Position numbers and translations under genes: made by a program
The notes under the pieces: model-generated
Seen by the model: the letters and a program-made list of their open reading frames with translations, nothing else
What the model was told of the DNA's origin: nothing
Databases searched by the model: none
Assembly: GCF_000621865.1 (NCBI RefSeq)
Contig: NZ_JHXE01000021.1
Location: forward strand, 1 to 64,000
Direction of reading: 5' to 3'
DNA length: 64,000 nt
Origin: Pseudobutyrivibrio sp. MD2005
GTDB taxonomy: Bacteria; Bacillota; Clostridia; Lachnospirales; Lachnospiraceae
In this document: piece by piece, positions 51,524 through 61,077 of the stretch
Layout of the letters: every line of letters starts with the position of its first letter
How positions within the stretch are numbered: the stretch's first letter is position 1

Positions 51524-53029
51524 CTAAATAACTAATTTTTGAACTGCTTTAATATCTATTTTCCCATTTGGGAGATGCGGTATCTCCTCAATTTTCTCAA
51601 CGGACCTTGGAACCATAAAAGAAGGTACATTATTTCTAAAAAACAATATAATGTCCTTTTTCTCAACTTCTCCACTATACACAAAATGTAGTATAGATTT
51701 ATCATTATCATATACAGCTACACACTCCTGTACCCCTTCAATTTTTTTCCCATATAGTTCAATTTCTTCCAACTCAATACGATGTCCAAAATGTTTTACT
51801 TGCCTATCTTTTCTTCCACAAAAAAATAGCATACCAGCCTCATCATATCGGCCAAGGTCCCCTGTTTTATATATAATTTCTCGATACTTATCATTTAACG
51901 GGTTTTGTATAAAATACTCATCCGACAATACCTTATCTCCAAAATACCCAAGTGTAACGCCCAAGCCAGAAACGCATATTTCGCCGATTGATCCATCCTC
52001 GGTTTTAGTTCCGTCTTCATTTATTAACAAGATGTTATAATTACTATATGGTATTCCGATAGGAAGCACTGTATTGGCTGAGGCTTTTTCTTTAACCACA
52101 TAGTATGTACAAGACGCCGTTGCTTCAGTAGGTCCATATTGATTTATAAACGATGCCGTTGGAAAGCGTGTCTGCCAAGCCTCTAACACACGCCCAGGTA
52201 ATATTGAGCCTGAAAACAAAACTTTCTTAATATTATTTGATCTTATCTCCTCCAATAAACCACTTTTATATGTCATCTCCAATCCAGCAGCGCTCCAACA
52301 AAGAACTGTTATTCCTTGCTTATCTATTCTTGCCGCCAATTCAGATGCCATAGCAAATTCATTCTTAGGAATAATAACTGTCGTTGCACCAGTAAATAAT
52401 GGCAAATATATATCTCTAATTGCCGCTATGTAATCAAGCGGCGATTGATTTCCTAATATATCTTCTTCAGACAAATTTAACACCTCATTAACGGCATCTA
52501 TGTAGTTTATCAACGCTAAATGTGAGGTTATAACCCCCTTCGGTCTCCCTGTAGAGCCCGATGTAAAAATAGTATATAATGGCATCATTGGATTCATTTT
52601 TTTGTTCATGTCATTTATCAATAATGGTTCCAACCGCGCCTCAATCAAGTCTTCTATAACAAGAACATTCCCAACGAAATTAAGTTTTTCAATATCACCC
52701 AACAATTCTCTATTAGTTAATAATATAGCGGATTTAGTAGCACCAATAATCTGATTAATTCTATTTTCATTAAGAGTAGAATCTATAGGAACATAGTAAT
52801 TACCAGATTTAACTATTCCTAAATATGCAACTGGTGTGTATACATTACGTTTTGATAAAACTAAAATCGGGCAGTTAAAACATCCCATTTGAATAATCCT
52901 GGATGCTATCTTTGATGTCATAACTTCCAAATCATCAAAACTAACTGAATTCTCATTATCAATATACGCTATTTTTTTTCCATATTTCTTTATTGATTTT
53001 TCAATAATACTTACTACTGAATTAAGCAC
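51524..53029 (-). CDS. Amino-acid/acyl adenylating ligase (DltA/NRPS A-domain type)
   Basis: 501 residues, ANL superfamily. Core motifs: YTIFTSGSTGRPKG at about 155-168 (A3), NQYGPTEA at about 290-297 (A5), YKTGDLGRY at about 395-403 (A7), GRKDRQVKHFGHRIELEEIE at about 409-428 (A8) and NGKID near the end with the catalytic Lys (A10). It activates an acid as an AMP ester and loads it on the ACP encoded 13 bp downstream. GTG start at 53029 lies nine bases after AGGAGG. The selectivity pocket cannot be read with confidence; an amino acid is likely because a PLP decarboxylase follows. Confidence 0.87.
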   Translation of the reverse strand: MLNSVVSIIEKSIKKYGKKIAYIDNENSVSFDDLEVMTSKIASRIIQMGCFNCPILVLSKRNVYTPVAYLGIVKSGNYYVPIDSTLNENRINQIIGATKSAILLTNRELLGDIEKLNFVGNVLVIEDLIEARLEPLLINDMNKKMNPMMPLYTIFTSGSTGRPKGVITSHLALINYIDAVNEVLNLSEEDILGNQSPLDYIAAIRDIYLPLFTGATTVIIPKNEFAMASELAARIDKQGITVLCWSAAGLEMTYKSGLLEEIRSNNIKKVLFSGSILPGRVLEAWQTRFPTASFINQYGPTEATASCTYYVVKEKASANTVLPIGIPYSNYNILLINEDGTKTEDGSIGEICVSGLGVTLGYFGDKVLSDEYFIQNPLNDKYREIIYKTGDLGRYDEAGMLFFCGRKDRQVKHFGHRIELEEIELYGKKIEGVQECVAVYDNDKSILHFVYSGEVEKKDIILFFRNNVPSFMVPRSVEKIEEIPHLPNGKIDIKAVQKLVI

Positions 53030-53042
53030 AGAACAAGACCTC

Positions 53043-54194
53043 CTATCTAATTATTCCAATAGCTTTTCTAAGCATTTTATATAACGGTCTTAATACCGCT
53101 TTAATTCTAGATTTGAAAATATACAATTTCAAAATCCTTATATAGTCTTTAGGAAGCGATGATATGTAGCTATCAATTTTATCCATATTCTCATAATCAT
53201 TTCTACTATTCCTGTATAATAATAAAATAGCATCCGTCAAAATATTATACTCTAAATCTTCTTGCGTAGATGAATAGTTATTTTTCAAATATTCTATCTC
53301 TTCATAAACTGCCTTTTTTATATCAACATCATAGTTTGCCGAAGGTGCCACTTCTTTTATTTTGTCATTATTTAATGTAAAACCGGGTATCTTATCATAA
53401 TTCATTTCAACATATTTCCCATAATGTAGCATTTTCAGGATATTCAAATCGCCCTCAATCACTACAGGTGATTTGTTAACTATACTCCCTATTATATTGT
53501 ATATATCACGGTATACTACAGTCTTGTCGTCAGAAATATGATAGCATTCTCCATACACAGACTCATTGCCAAACAACTCTACAACCGCATCCCCAAATGT
53601 ACTTGTATGACACATTGCGTGTGGAAATAGTCCATCATAATTCAATACCGGCTTATTGTTAATTATTCTGTTTACTAAAGTCCATTCATTTTTTCTACTA
53701 CCAAATCCTACAGGAATTCTTTTTTCCCCAAAAGTCATGGTAGGTCGAACTATGGTCCAATTAAAAGAATAATTATCACCTTCATCAAAAAGATATAATT
53801 CAGCTTCACGCTTATTTCTTCCATAGGTCCATTTCAAATCATCAAGCTTTATATTTCTTTCTTCAGAAACATTCTCATCTGGATGCATATAAACCGCATC
53901 TGTAGAAATATAAATAAAATGACTACAATGCCCATCTACTAGTCTTGTATCGCGAATAAGCTCTTCCTTCTTAACAACTAAAGTATCAACGATTACATCA
54001 AAATCTTCATTTACTATCGAAATCAAAAAATCATCATTTTTCCAATCTCCTTGAATTCCCTTCGCACCAAGTTTTTTGTAATAATCTGTAATATTTCTTC
54101 TGCTTAATATATATACATCATGACCTTTTTTACATGCTGCTTCTGTAATTGCTCCTCCTATTATTCCCATACCACCAACAACTAGAATTCGCAT
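53043..54194 (-). CDS. NAD-dependent epimerase/dehydratase-like SDR with C-terminal extension
   Basis: 383 residues. Extended SDR: MRILVVGGMGIIGGAITEAA start, YISTDAVY at about 95-102, catalytic Tyr/Lys in TYGRNKREAE at about 122-131, TIVRPTMTFGEKR at about 147. The last 80 residues are helical and basic (RIKAVLRPLYKMLRKAIG) and not part of the usual fold. It lacks the cupin tail of CapF. It may act on a nucleotide sugar or on the product of the adjoining ligase/ACP cassette. It overlaps the flippase gene by 13 bp. Confidence 0.75.
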   Translation of the reverse strand: MRILVVGGMGIIGGAITEAACKKGHDVYILSRRNITDYYKKLGAKGIQGDWKNDDFLISIVNEDFDVIVDTLVVKKEELIRDTRLVDGHCSHFIYISTDAVYMHPDENVSEERNIKLDDLKWTYGRNKREAELYLFDEGDNYSFNWTIVRPTMTFGEKRIPVGFGSRKNEWTLVNRIINNKPVLNYDGLFPHAMCHTSTFGDAVVELFGNESVYGECYHISDDKTVVYRDIYNIIGSIVNKSPVVIEGDLNILKMLHYGKYVEMNYDKIPGFTLNNDKIKEVAPSANYDVDIKKAVYEEIEYLKNNYSSTQEDLEYNILTDAILLLYRNSRNDYENMDKIDSYISSLPKDYIRILKLYIFKSRIKAVLRPLYKMLRKAIGIIR

Positions 54195-55714
54195 TTTCCT
54201 TTTTTCCTTTCCTTTTTTAAACTAAAAATATCATTTCTTTCATTTTTATCAAACACAAACCAATAGGCTATCAATCCATAGGTAAATACAAATATTAGAA
54301 TCTGCAATATATAGGCTGCAATCGAATTAAAGGATATATATTTAATTACAAAATACGCAATTGCCCAACATGGTATAGTATATATAATTATTTTGCACGT
54401 GTTAGCCCAATAATGTTTTATATTGATTCCTATTGCATATTTGTAATATGTATTCATAAATATACCCGTCCCTAACAACATAGCAACTGCGGTTCCAACC
54501 GCAGCACCAATTGGACCCATATATATAATAAGCGGAATACTTATCAAAACATTTCCAATATCAATCAATAAATAAACTACGGATCTTGCTCTATGCTTAT
54601 TAACCGCTCGCTGAATCTCTATTCCAATATTTTGCGACAACGCGATAATTAATGACGCCATAAGCGTAATTGCAATATAATATGAATCATCATACCCTTT
54701 TCCAATCCATAATTCATAAAATATCTTTCCCCATAGAACAAATCCCATAAAAGCCATATATAAAATAGCAAACTGGATTTTACCAACTTTAGTAAAAATC
54801 TTAGTCAATTTATCACTATCTTCTCCACTATCGACAATCCTATAAATTGTAGGTACAAATATTGCTGAAATTGGAGCGGCAACAGAATAAAACATTTGAC
54901 TAATCTTTCCTCCCATAGTATATGTAGTCACGGAATCTGTACCACATATTCTCCCAATAAGATAATTATCAATATTTGTGCTACTAAGCAAATCTAAAAC
55001 CTGGTTTAAAAAAATAAAAAATGTAAACCCTCCAATTTCTTTCATCAAGTTCCAATCAAATGATTTAAATGAAAACGGCATTGCTAGCTTTTTTATGTTA
55101 TAAACACAATTTATAGAAAAATCTACTAATGCTGACATTAGTATTGCTATCGAAACCGCCACAGGATTTTTCATAATTAAAACAAGAACAATCTGCAAAA
55201 CCGGAGAAATTATATCTATGAACAAAACAACACTCTTTTGAAAAACAAATCTTTCATGAGCTGTTGTATTGCAAACAAATATGCTTTTAGGAAACGTCAA
55301 TGCCATATTAATTGATAATATGATAACCATAATAAATGCCTCTCTATGATTATTATCATCAATTGCATTTCCAAATACTGCATCAATATTATAGCTAATT
55401 AATAATCCTAAAATAATACATGCCACCGACATTAATAAAAAAGCCAGCATAAACATGCCATTCAACCTAGCAATACCTTCATGATTATTTTGTGATTTGT
55501 ATCTAGAAAAAAATCTGATGTATGATGCAGAAAATCCAAATCCTAACAAACTCAAATACGATACTGTTGATGAAATCATCTGAAATAGCCCGTATTCGGC
55601 TTTTCCTAATTGCCTTAACAAAAAAGGGGTGACAAAAAAAACTACTGCAAATTGTAAAATCATTGTGCAATAAGAAATCACCACTGCCAATTTCTTGTTT
55701 GCTTCATTCCGCAT
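54182..55714 (-). CDS. Wzx-type polysaccharide flippase (second copy)
   Basis: 510 residues, fourteen hydrophobic spans, MATE/MVF fold. FFVTPFLLRQLGKAEYGLFQ at about 26-45 and YLSLLGFGFSASYIRFFSRY at about 53-72 are characteristic of polysaccharide exporters. It moves undecaprenyl-linked repeat units across the membrane. Unrelated in detail to the flippase half of 30509-32527. Two flippases in one locus suggest two polymers or a composite cluster. AGGTGG upstream of ATG 55714. Confidence 0.9.
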   Translation of the reverse strand: MRNEANKKLAVVISYCTMILQFAVVFFVTPFLLRQLGKAEYGLFQMISSTVSYLSLLGFGFSASYIRFFSRYKSQNNHEGIARLNGMFMLAFLLMSVACIILGLLISYNIDAVFGNAIDDNNHREAFIMVIILSINMALTFPKSIFVCNTTAHERFVFQKSVVLFIDIISPVLQIVLVLIMKNPVAVSIAILMSALVDFSINCVYNIKKLAMPFSFKSFDWNLMKEIGGFTFFIFLNQVLDLLSSTNIDNYLIGRICGTDSVTTYTMGGKISQMFYSVAAPISAIFVPTIYRIVDSGEDSDKLTKIFTKVGKIQFAILYMAFMGFVLWGKIFYELWIGKGYDDSYYIAITLMASLIIALSQNIGIEIQRAVNKHRARSVVYLLIDIGNVLISIPLIIYMGPIGAAVGTAVAMLLGTGIFMNTYYKYAIGINIKHYWANTCKIIIYTIPCWAIAYFVIKYISFNSIAAYILQILIFVFTYGLIAYWFVFDKNERNDIFSLKKERKKGKCEF

Positions 55715-55738
55715 CTTTCATACCACCTGTTATAATTA

Positions 55739-57493
55739 TCACCATTCAACATTCTCCATAACGCATTTTGCTGGATTACCCAAAACAGAACTACGCGCTT
55801 TAACATCTCTTACTATAGTTGAATTAATACCGCAAATCGCTCCGTCACCTATTGTTAATCCCTTTACAATGCTTACCCCTGTACATAGCCAAACATGATT
55901 GCCTATTATTAGAGGTCTCCCTTTAATCTTTTCGTTAAACTTAGTTGGATGAAAATTACTGTCGTATATAACTACATTTCTCCCCATATCAACTCCATCT
56001 CCAAGTTCTATTCTATTAGAGCACACAATTACAGCGCCATAATTTGTATCAGTCTTCCCAACTTTTAACAGCGCCCCTTTTAATATATCAATAGAACTAT
56101 TGGCTGCGACTCGAACTCTGCCGTTAATTTCCATTACCCCACCAGAGTAGATATGTATGTAGGTCTCTTCATTAGATTTTTTATGTTTAAAATCATTAAA
56201 AAAAACATTTGCATGAACTATCAGTTTTGCTCCTTCATCCATCACAATTCTGCTTCCTTTATATGGAAATATATATCTCCTATTGTCCCTAGTTACTTTT
56301 TTACATAGAAAATTGTAATAAACAAAAGAAATTTTATCAATTTTCATCAACAATTCGATTATCTTTAATAATTTTTCTTTTCTTTTTTTCATTTTGAACA
56401 TTCTAACATTTCCATATTTCTTATGAATCTCTCTGATAGAATCTGATTCAAGATCTTTATAAAATCTTTCTCGTCCCTCTTTGTATGGAAGTTGACCATT
56501 TAAGCAATGATTCCCCTTTTTTATCTCCCATATATCTCTCTTTTCCACAACAAGTGACTCTTTTATTGAATTAAAAAAACTGATACCCTTTTCACTACTT
56601 AATAAAACAACAGATACGCCATTTATACGATCTTCGTTCGTAACTCCGTTTATTCCCCAAAAATCGCCTAGAGTTACATCCGTAACTCTCTCTGATGTTC
56701 TATACTGACATTCAAAGCAAGACTCTCTTGTTACATAATCATCAATTTGCAACATATATTCATATGGATCATCATCCTTATTAATATAATAACTCTCGCC
56801 ATTTTTAAAATTGAACCTAGTTCCAAACTTTGTCCAACCTATACTCTTTTCTTTATATTGTATAAAATCAATTTCAGAATTATACTTTCGTTCTAATTCA
56901 ACAACTCTCTTAGCGTGATATAATTGTGAGGTGTATCCTCTACAAATAAAATCAACACATAACAATTCTTGATATTTTTTCCCCAAAAATGATAGCAATG
57001 CAGCATTAGAACATGACGTGCCTACAAACATTACTTTTTCATGTCTATCTAATAGCTCCTTAATCTTTACAAATATATCATTCATCTCTGGTTGAAAATA
57101 TTTTGATTGTGTAATCAAATCTAGTTTATCCAATGAATTAACAATTATATATTCTGCATTCTTATAGTTATCACACCATGCAACACCACATACATATCCA
57201 CCTTGTTCTATAAAGCACTTTGATAGTTCATAACATACTCCACCTGACGTACATTTTCTACGTTGCGCCGTATTTTTGCTCCATGCGGAATAAACAATTG
57301 GATATGAATTCTTTTCTACTGCACAGCCCACTGCTGGACATTTTTTTTCGCATAGATGACAGTCTATACATTTTTCGATATTAACAACTGGTAGTCTAAA
57401 TCCATTTTGAATTTTAAATTCAATTGCTCCAGTGGGACAAATCTGGCCACACATAGTACACCCAGTGCATAATTTTTCAGTTATATCTATCAT
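55739..57493 (-). CDS. Ferredoxin-FrhB-like protein fused to a left-handed beta-helix acyltransferase
   Basis: 584 residues. Two 4Fe-4S motifs (C9xxC12xxC15xxxC19 in CTGCTMCGQICP; C42xxC45xxC48xxxC52 in CIDCHLCEKKCP) are followed by an FrhB-type coenzyme-F420-dehydrogenase beta-subunit region (GTSCSNAALLSFLGKKYQEL, DFICRGYTS; CFECQYR and TLGDFWG). From about 420 hexapeptide repeats form a LbH acetyltransferase (GVMEINGRVRVAANSSIDIL then ALLKVGK..., ending IIGNHVWLCTGVSIVKGLTI and VLGNPAKC). FrhB-like proteins are often neighbours of pyruvyl transferases in EPS loci; a fusion to LbH is unusual. It probably couples a redox step and acetylation of a sugar. Confidence 0.82.
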   Translation of the reverse strand: MIDITEKLCTGCTMCGQICPTGAIEFKIQNGFRLPVVNIEKCIDCHLCEKKCPAVGCAVEKNSYPIVYSAWSKNTAQRRKCTSGGVCYELSKCFIEQGGYVCGVAWCDNYKNAEYIIVNSLDKLDLITQSKYFQPEMNDIFVKIKELLDRHEKVMFVGTSCSNAALLSFLGKKYQELLCVDFICRGYTSQLYHAKRVVELERKYNSEIDFIQYKEKSIGWTKFGTRFNFKNGESYYINKDDDPYEYMLQIDDYVTRESCFECQYRTSERVTDVTLGDFWGINGVTNEDRINGVSVVLLSSEKGISFFNSIKESLVVEKRDIWEIKKGNHCLNGQLPYKEGRERFYKDLESDSIREIHKKYGNVRMFKMKKRKEKLLKIIELLMKIDKISFVYYNFLCKKVTRDNRRYIFPYKGSRIVMDEGAKLIVHANVFFNDFKHKKSNEETYIHIYSGGVMEINGRVRVAANSSIDILKGALLKVGKTDTNYGAVIVCSNRIELGDGVDMGRNVVIYDSNFHPTKFNEKIKGRPLIIGNHVWLCTGVSIVKGLTIGDGAICGINSTIVRDVKARSSVLGNPAKCVMENVEW

Positions 57494-57506
57494 TACATAT
57501 ACCTCA

Positions 57507-58655
57507 TCACTTATTCTGTTCTAATGATTTGTTATTTTGAGTCATTATACTATCATATAAATATCTTAATGACGTTCTCTTCAATAGATTGTATTCATGT
57601 CGTACAATTGTATAATCAATATTTTGCATCGACTTAATATAATCAATATTAAAATCTTTCTCTTCATGTATAAAATGATTTTCTGTTCCAAATAACTGCG
57701 TTAGCGATATCATTCTGTTGTTCATTTCTTTATGTTCACTTCTACCAAAACATACAAATTGTGTTTCGAAAATATGCGAGAACACACTTGCATGAAAGCT
57801 ATCAGTGAATACAATTCTAGCATATTTAATATAACTCAAAAAATCCTCAACTGTAGTGTCAAATAATTGCATATCTCCAAAACCTAAATCAACAGATTCC
57901 ACTCTCCCTTGCATGTGAGGTATTGTTATGATTTCAATATTATGTTCGCATGCATATGCTTTTGCTAAATCTCTGATTCTTTTATCTCTTCCTAAAAAAT
58001 AGCAGAACATATATGGCTTATCATTCTTTTTGTTTGATACTATATCTTCCCAATCTTGCCTATCTAAAATCAGTGTCGGATCTAAAACCCACTTAACAGC
58101 CTGCTTCATAGATTTTGACAATTGGTCTTTTATATCATTTTCTCTAACAGAAATAGCAGTATAACTCTCTGTCTTTTCTTTTATATAATCTATCTCCTTT
58201 TTTGTTAGAAACGATTTGCCTGTACTAGCTGCATACGCAATTTTTTTAATACCATTCGGAACAAAATCCAAAAAATACGCAGGCCAGTCTCCATGCCACA
58301 CTTGATCTGAGCCAGTTATAAAAACATCATAATCTAACACACATGATTTTATATTACGCTCACCAAACACATTTTTTGAATGTGGTACCAGTTTTTTAGC
58401 GTCTTTAACTATTATTTTTGTTCTACGATTTATTTTATATTGTACATATATGTTTATGGGGTTTTTCATAATGGGCAAATAACGATTCAATCTCATTTTC
58501 AATCTTCTCTTAGCCGAAAAAGCCGAGTAATGATTATAACATATTTGTTCTGAATCTATTCCCATTTTTTTTATTGCTTCAGTCAATGCATACGCTTGTA
58601 GTATTCCACCATAATTCGATGAATTATAATACATTGTTATAATACCAATCTTCAT
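57507..58655 (-). CDS. Polysaccharide pyruvyl transferase
   Basis: 382 residues, PS_pyruv_trans family. Begins IGIITMYYNSSNYGGILQAY, with FITGSDQVWHGDW at about 112-124, WVLDPTLILDRQDW at about 187-200 and FTDSFHASVFSHIFETQFVC at about 286-305. It transfers pyruvate from PEP to make a ketal on the glycan. AGGA before ATG 58655. It sits 13 bp upstream of the FrhB/LbH fusion gene, the usual neighbour of this enzyme. Confidence 0.92.
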   Translation of the reverse strand: MKIGIITMYYNSSNYGGILQAYALTEAIKKMGIDSEQICYNHYSAFSAKRRLKMRLNRYLPIMKNPINIYVQYKINRRTKIIVKDAKKLVPHSKNVFGERNIKSCVLDYDVFITGSDQVWHGDWPAYFLDFVPNGIKKIAYAASTGKSFLTKKEIDYIKEKTESYTAISVRENDIKDQLSKSMKQAVKWVLDPTLILDRQDWEDIVSNKKNDKPYMFCYFLGRDKRIRDLAKAYACEHNIEIITIPHMQGRVESVDLGFGDMQLFDTTVEDFLSYIKYARIVFTDSFHASVFSHIFETQFVCFGRSEHKEMNNRMISLTQLFGTENHFIHEEKDFNIDYIKSMQNIDYTIVRHEYNLLKRTSLRYLYDSIMTQNNKSLEQNK

Positions 58656-58679
58656 TTTTTTATCCTATCTAAATCTTAT

Positions 58680-59930
58680 TTAAAAAACCTTATCCGTTCC
58701 ATTCATCTTTTCTATCGCTAATAACGGAATCACTAATGTACTTAACCACATATGTGGATGTGATATAACTGGATTGATTATAAACATAATTAACAAAGTG
58801 AAAACTTCAAATATATAAAAGCGTTTTTCATATGGATACTTTATTAATTTAATCTTTCTATACATCGTGATAATAACAATGGTTATAACAATAATCCCCA
58901 AAAAACCTACCGTTCCCAATATATCACAAAAATCACTGTGAAATCCAATTTCCACCAATGGATTCTTTTCTTGACTAAAATATCTACCAAAAGGATTACG
59001 TACAAATGTATTAATACTTCTTGAATACCTTTCAAATCTAGCACCAGCATCGCCATCAGTATCTTTCAATATGAATAAATTATATAAATTCTTTACCCTA
59101 AGGGCCAACATATCCATCTTTGTGTTACAAATAATTCCATATAACCACATTAGTATCTTTGCTTTCCCAAGCCATAATATTGAAAACAACAATGTGAACG
59201 GTATCATTTTAGCAATCATACGTTTATATGTATCATTTATAAACACAAAGAACAGTAAACACATCATCAGTAGCACTGCAAACATTAACTGCGAAAACAC
59301 AACGCAAACAATACTAGATAGTAGTGTTAAGAAAATCAAAAATTCCTTCTTCATTTTCAACATGTATAATAACGTTCCACAAAAAAAAGCTATTCCAAAG
59401 AGCGCATTCCATCCAGCCATATTAAGACTTCGATAATAGTTTTGCCAATATGAATTCACATCATCAGCCACTTGACCAAGAGTTCTAATTGCTGTTGGAT
59501 AATGAATCAATCCTAATACAGTTGTTAACGTAGTTATTAGTATAACGATCGTGTAAAATCTGAGATATTTCGATGATACTTTTAATTTTTTATCTAGAAT
59601 TAATAGTGCGCAAACATAAAATTCCACACTAACCGCTGCTGGAAATATATACGATGAAAAACTCAATTTTGCTGACCACGAATAACTGTAATATACAATT
59701 TCAAAAAAAATCAATCCGACAAAACCAAATAGATATATAGAACCTTTTTTTACTAAACCCAACATAAAAGACATTATTGCTATTAACAATAATGGCTTTC
59801 TTATAATATTCGGTATTAATATTGTAATTGGTATATTATATAATATAGTAAACACATACAACGAAAACACTATTAATGTATCACTCGCAATTGAAATCTT
59901 TGTTTTTTCATTTATTTTAAAACGGAACAC
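58680..59930 (-). CDS. Wzy/O-antigen-polymerase-like membrane protein
   Basis: 416 residues, about eleven hydrophobic spans, with a large outer loop before the final spans containing RNPFGRYFSQEKNPLVEIGF then HSDFCDILGTVGF, the position and character of the Wzy_C loop. It polymerises repeat units outside the membrane. GTG start at 59930 after GAGGTG. Poor sequence conservation is normal for the family, so the call rests on topology and context. Confidence 0.75.
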   Translation of the reverse strand: MFRFKINEKTKISIASDTLIVFSLYVFTILYNIPITILIPNIIRKPLLLIAIMSFMLGLVKKGSIYLFGFVGLIFFEIVYYSYSWSAKLSFSSYIFPAAVSVEFYVCALLILDKKLKVSSKYLRFYTIVILITTLTTVLGLIHYPTAIRTLGQVADDVNSYWQNYYRSLNMAGWNALFGIAFFCGTLLYMLKMKKEFLIFLTLLSSIVCVVFSQLMFAVLLMMCLLFFVFINDTYKRMIAKMIPFTLLFSILWLGKAKILMWLYGIICNTKMDMLALRVKNLYNLFILKDTDGDAGARFERYSRSINTFVRNPFGRYFSQEKNPLVEIGFHSDFCDILGTVGFLGIIVITIVIITMYRKIKLIKYPYEKRFYIFEVFTLLIMFIINPVISHPHMWLSTLVIPLLAIEKMNGTDKVF

Positions 59931-59987
59931 AATTCACCTCTATTTATTTTGTCTAAACTGTTGTTAATCAGAATATACTTTCACATA

Positions 59988-61049
59988 TTAACCATTATTT
60001 ATGATGTTTTTTATTATCTCTACAGTATGATTAACACCTGTTATTGCATCAAATAAACCTTCCCAACCAATTTCAATTAGTTCTGAGCTATCCAGAGAAG
60101 AATTAGCCATAGGATTAAAACCTTTTTTTTCATCGCTTGATGGTATTTCATAAGATATATTGCTTGCTGTTTGTAATGTCATTATTTCTGCCAATCTTCT
60201 TATACTAATAATTGAATCAGGATTTGAAATATTATAAGCACTTCCTTTTTTTCCATCTAACAAAACCTTTAATATTGCTGATGCACAATCTAAACAATAG
60301 CAATAACTTCTAATCTGCTGGCCATCGCTTTTCATAATAATATCTCTCCCCCTTGCCACATCATATGCCCACAAGGACGAAACTCTCATATCTCCTTCTC
60401 TAGCTGTCGGACCATAAATGTGTCCAGGTCGGACTATTACCGAATCCGTTCCATATTCATCATAATACGAAGCGCATAATGTCTCCGCAGCACATTTACC
60501 AATTGAATATGCATTTCGTGGGTTTAATACATCAATTCCACCATAATTATTTATTCTTATAGGATTACTAGATTTATTTTCACCATACACCTCTGATGAC
60601 GAAATAAGAAGTAGCCGTTTTGCTTTATTATCTCTCACGTAATCCAGCAACTTTTTTACGCCAAAAATATTACTCATCAAAGTCTCAACCGGTTCTTTAA
60701 TAATTATATTAGGTGAAGCATTGCTTGCACCATGAATTATATAATCAATTTTATTAGGCATTATTATATTTTTTGTAGAATCATATTCTACTACATGAAA
60801 ATAACTACATTTACAATATAAACCAAATCGATTTGTAATATTCTTTATGTTTCTTCCCGCAGCATATATATTAATGTTTTTTTCATGTGTCTCATTCCAT
60901 CTAATTAATACATCTATAACTGCAGAGCATATTAATCCAGTTGCTCCTGTAATAAATATATTATGATTTTCAAATTTGGCTATTTCAGGAAATCTACCAA
61001 TTATTACATCCAAATCATTTATCCACAGCTCATTTTTATATATATTCAT
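59988..61049 (-). CDS. NAD-dependent epimerase/dehydratase (extended SDR)
   Basis: 353 residues. ITGATGLICSAVIDVLIRW at about 33-51 binds NAD, LISSSEVYGENKSS at about 149-162, catalytic YSIGK at about 183-187 and IVRPGHIYGPTARE at about 206-219. Resembles dTDP-glucose 4,6-dehydratase-like or UDP-sugar epimerases. An IspD/TarI-like cytidylyltransferase three genes upstream raises the possibility of a CDP-linked substrate, but the substrate cannot be read. Confidence 0.82.
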   Translation of the reverse strand: MNIYKNELWINDLDVIIGRFPEIAKFENHNIFITGATGLICSAVIDVLIRWNETHEKNINIYAAGRNIKNITNRFGLYCKCSYFHVVEYDSTKNIIMPNKIDYIIHGASNASPNIIIKEPVETLMSNIFGVKKLLDYVRDNKAKRLLLISSSEVYGENKSSNPIRINNYGGIDVLNPRNAYSIGKCAAETLCASYYDEYGTDSVIVRPGHIYGPTAREGDMRVSSLWAYDVARGRDIIMKSDGQQIRSYCYCLDCASAILKVLLDGKKGSAYNISNPDSIISIRRLAEIMTLQTASNISYEIPSSDEKKGFNPMANSSLDSSELIEIGWEGLFDAITGVNHTVEIIKNIINNG

Positions 61050-61077
61050 TTCTAATTCTCAATCTTCCTACCTTTAA

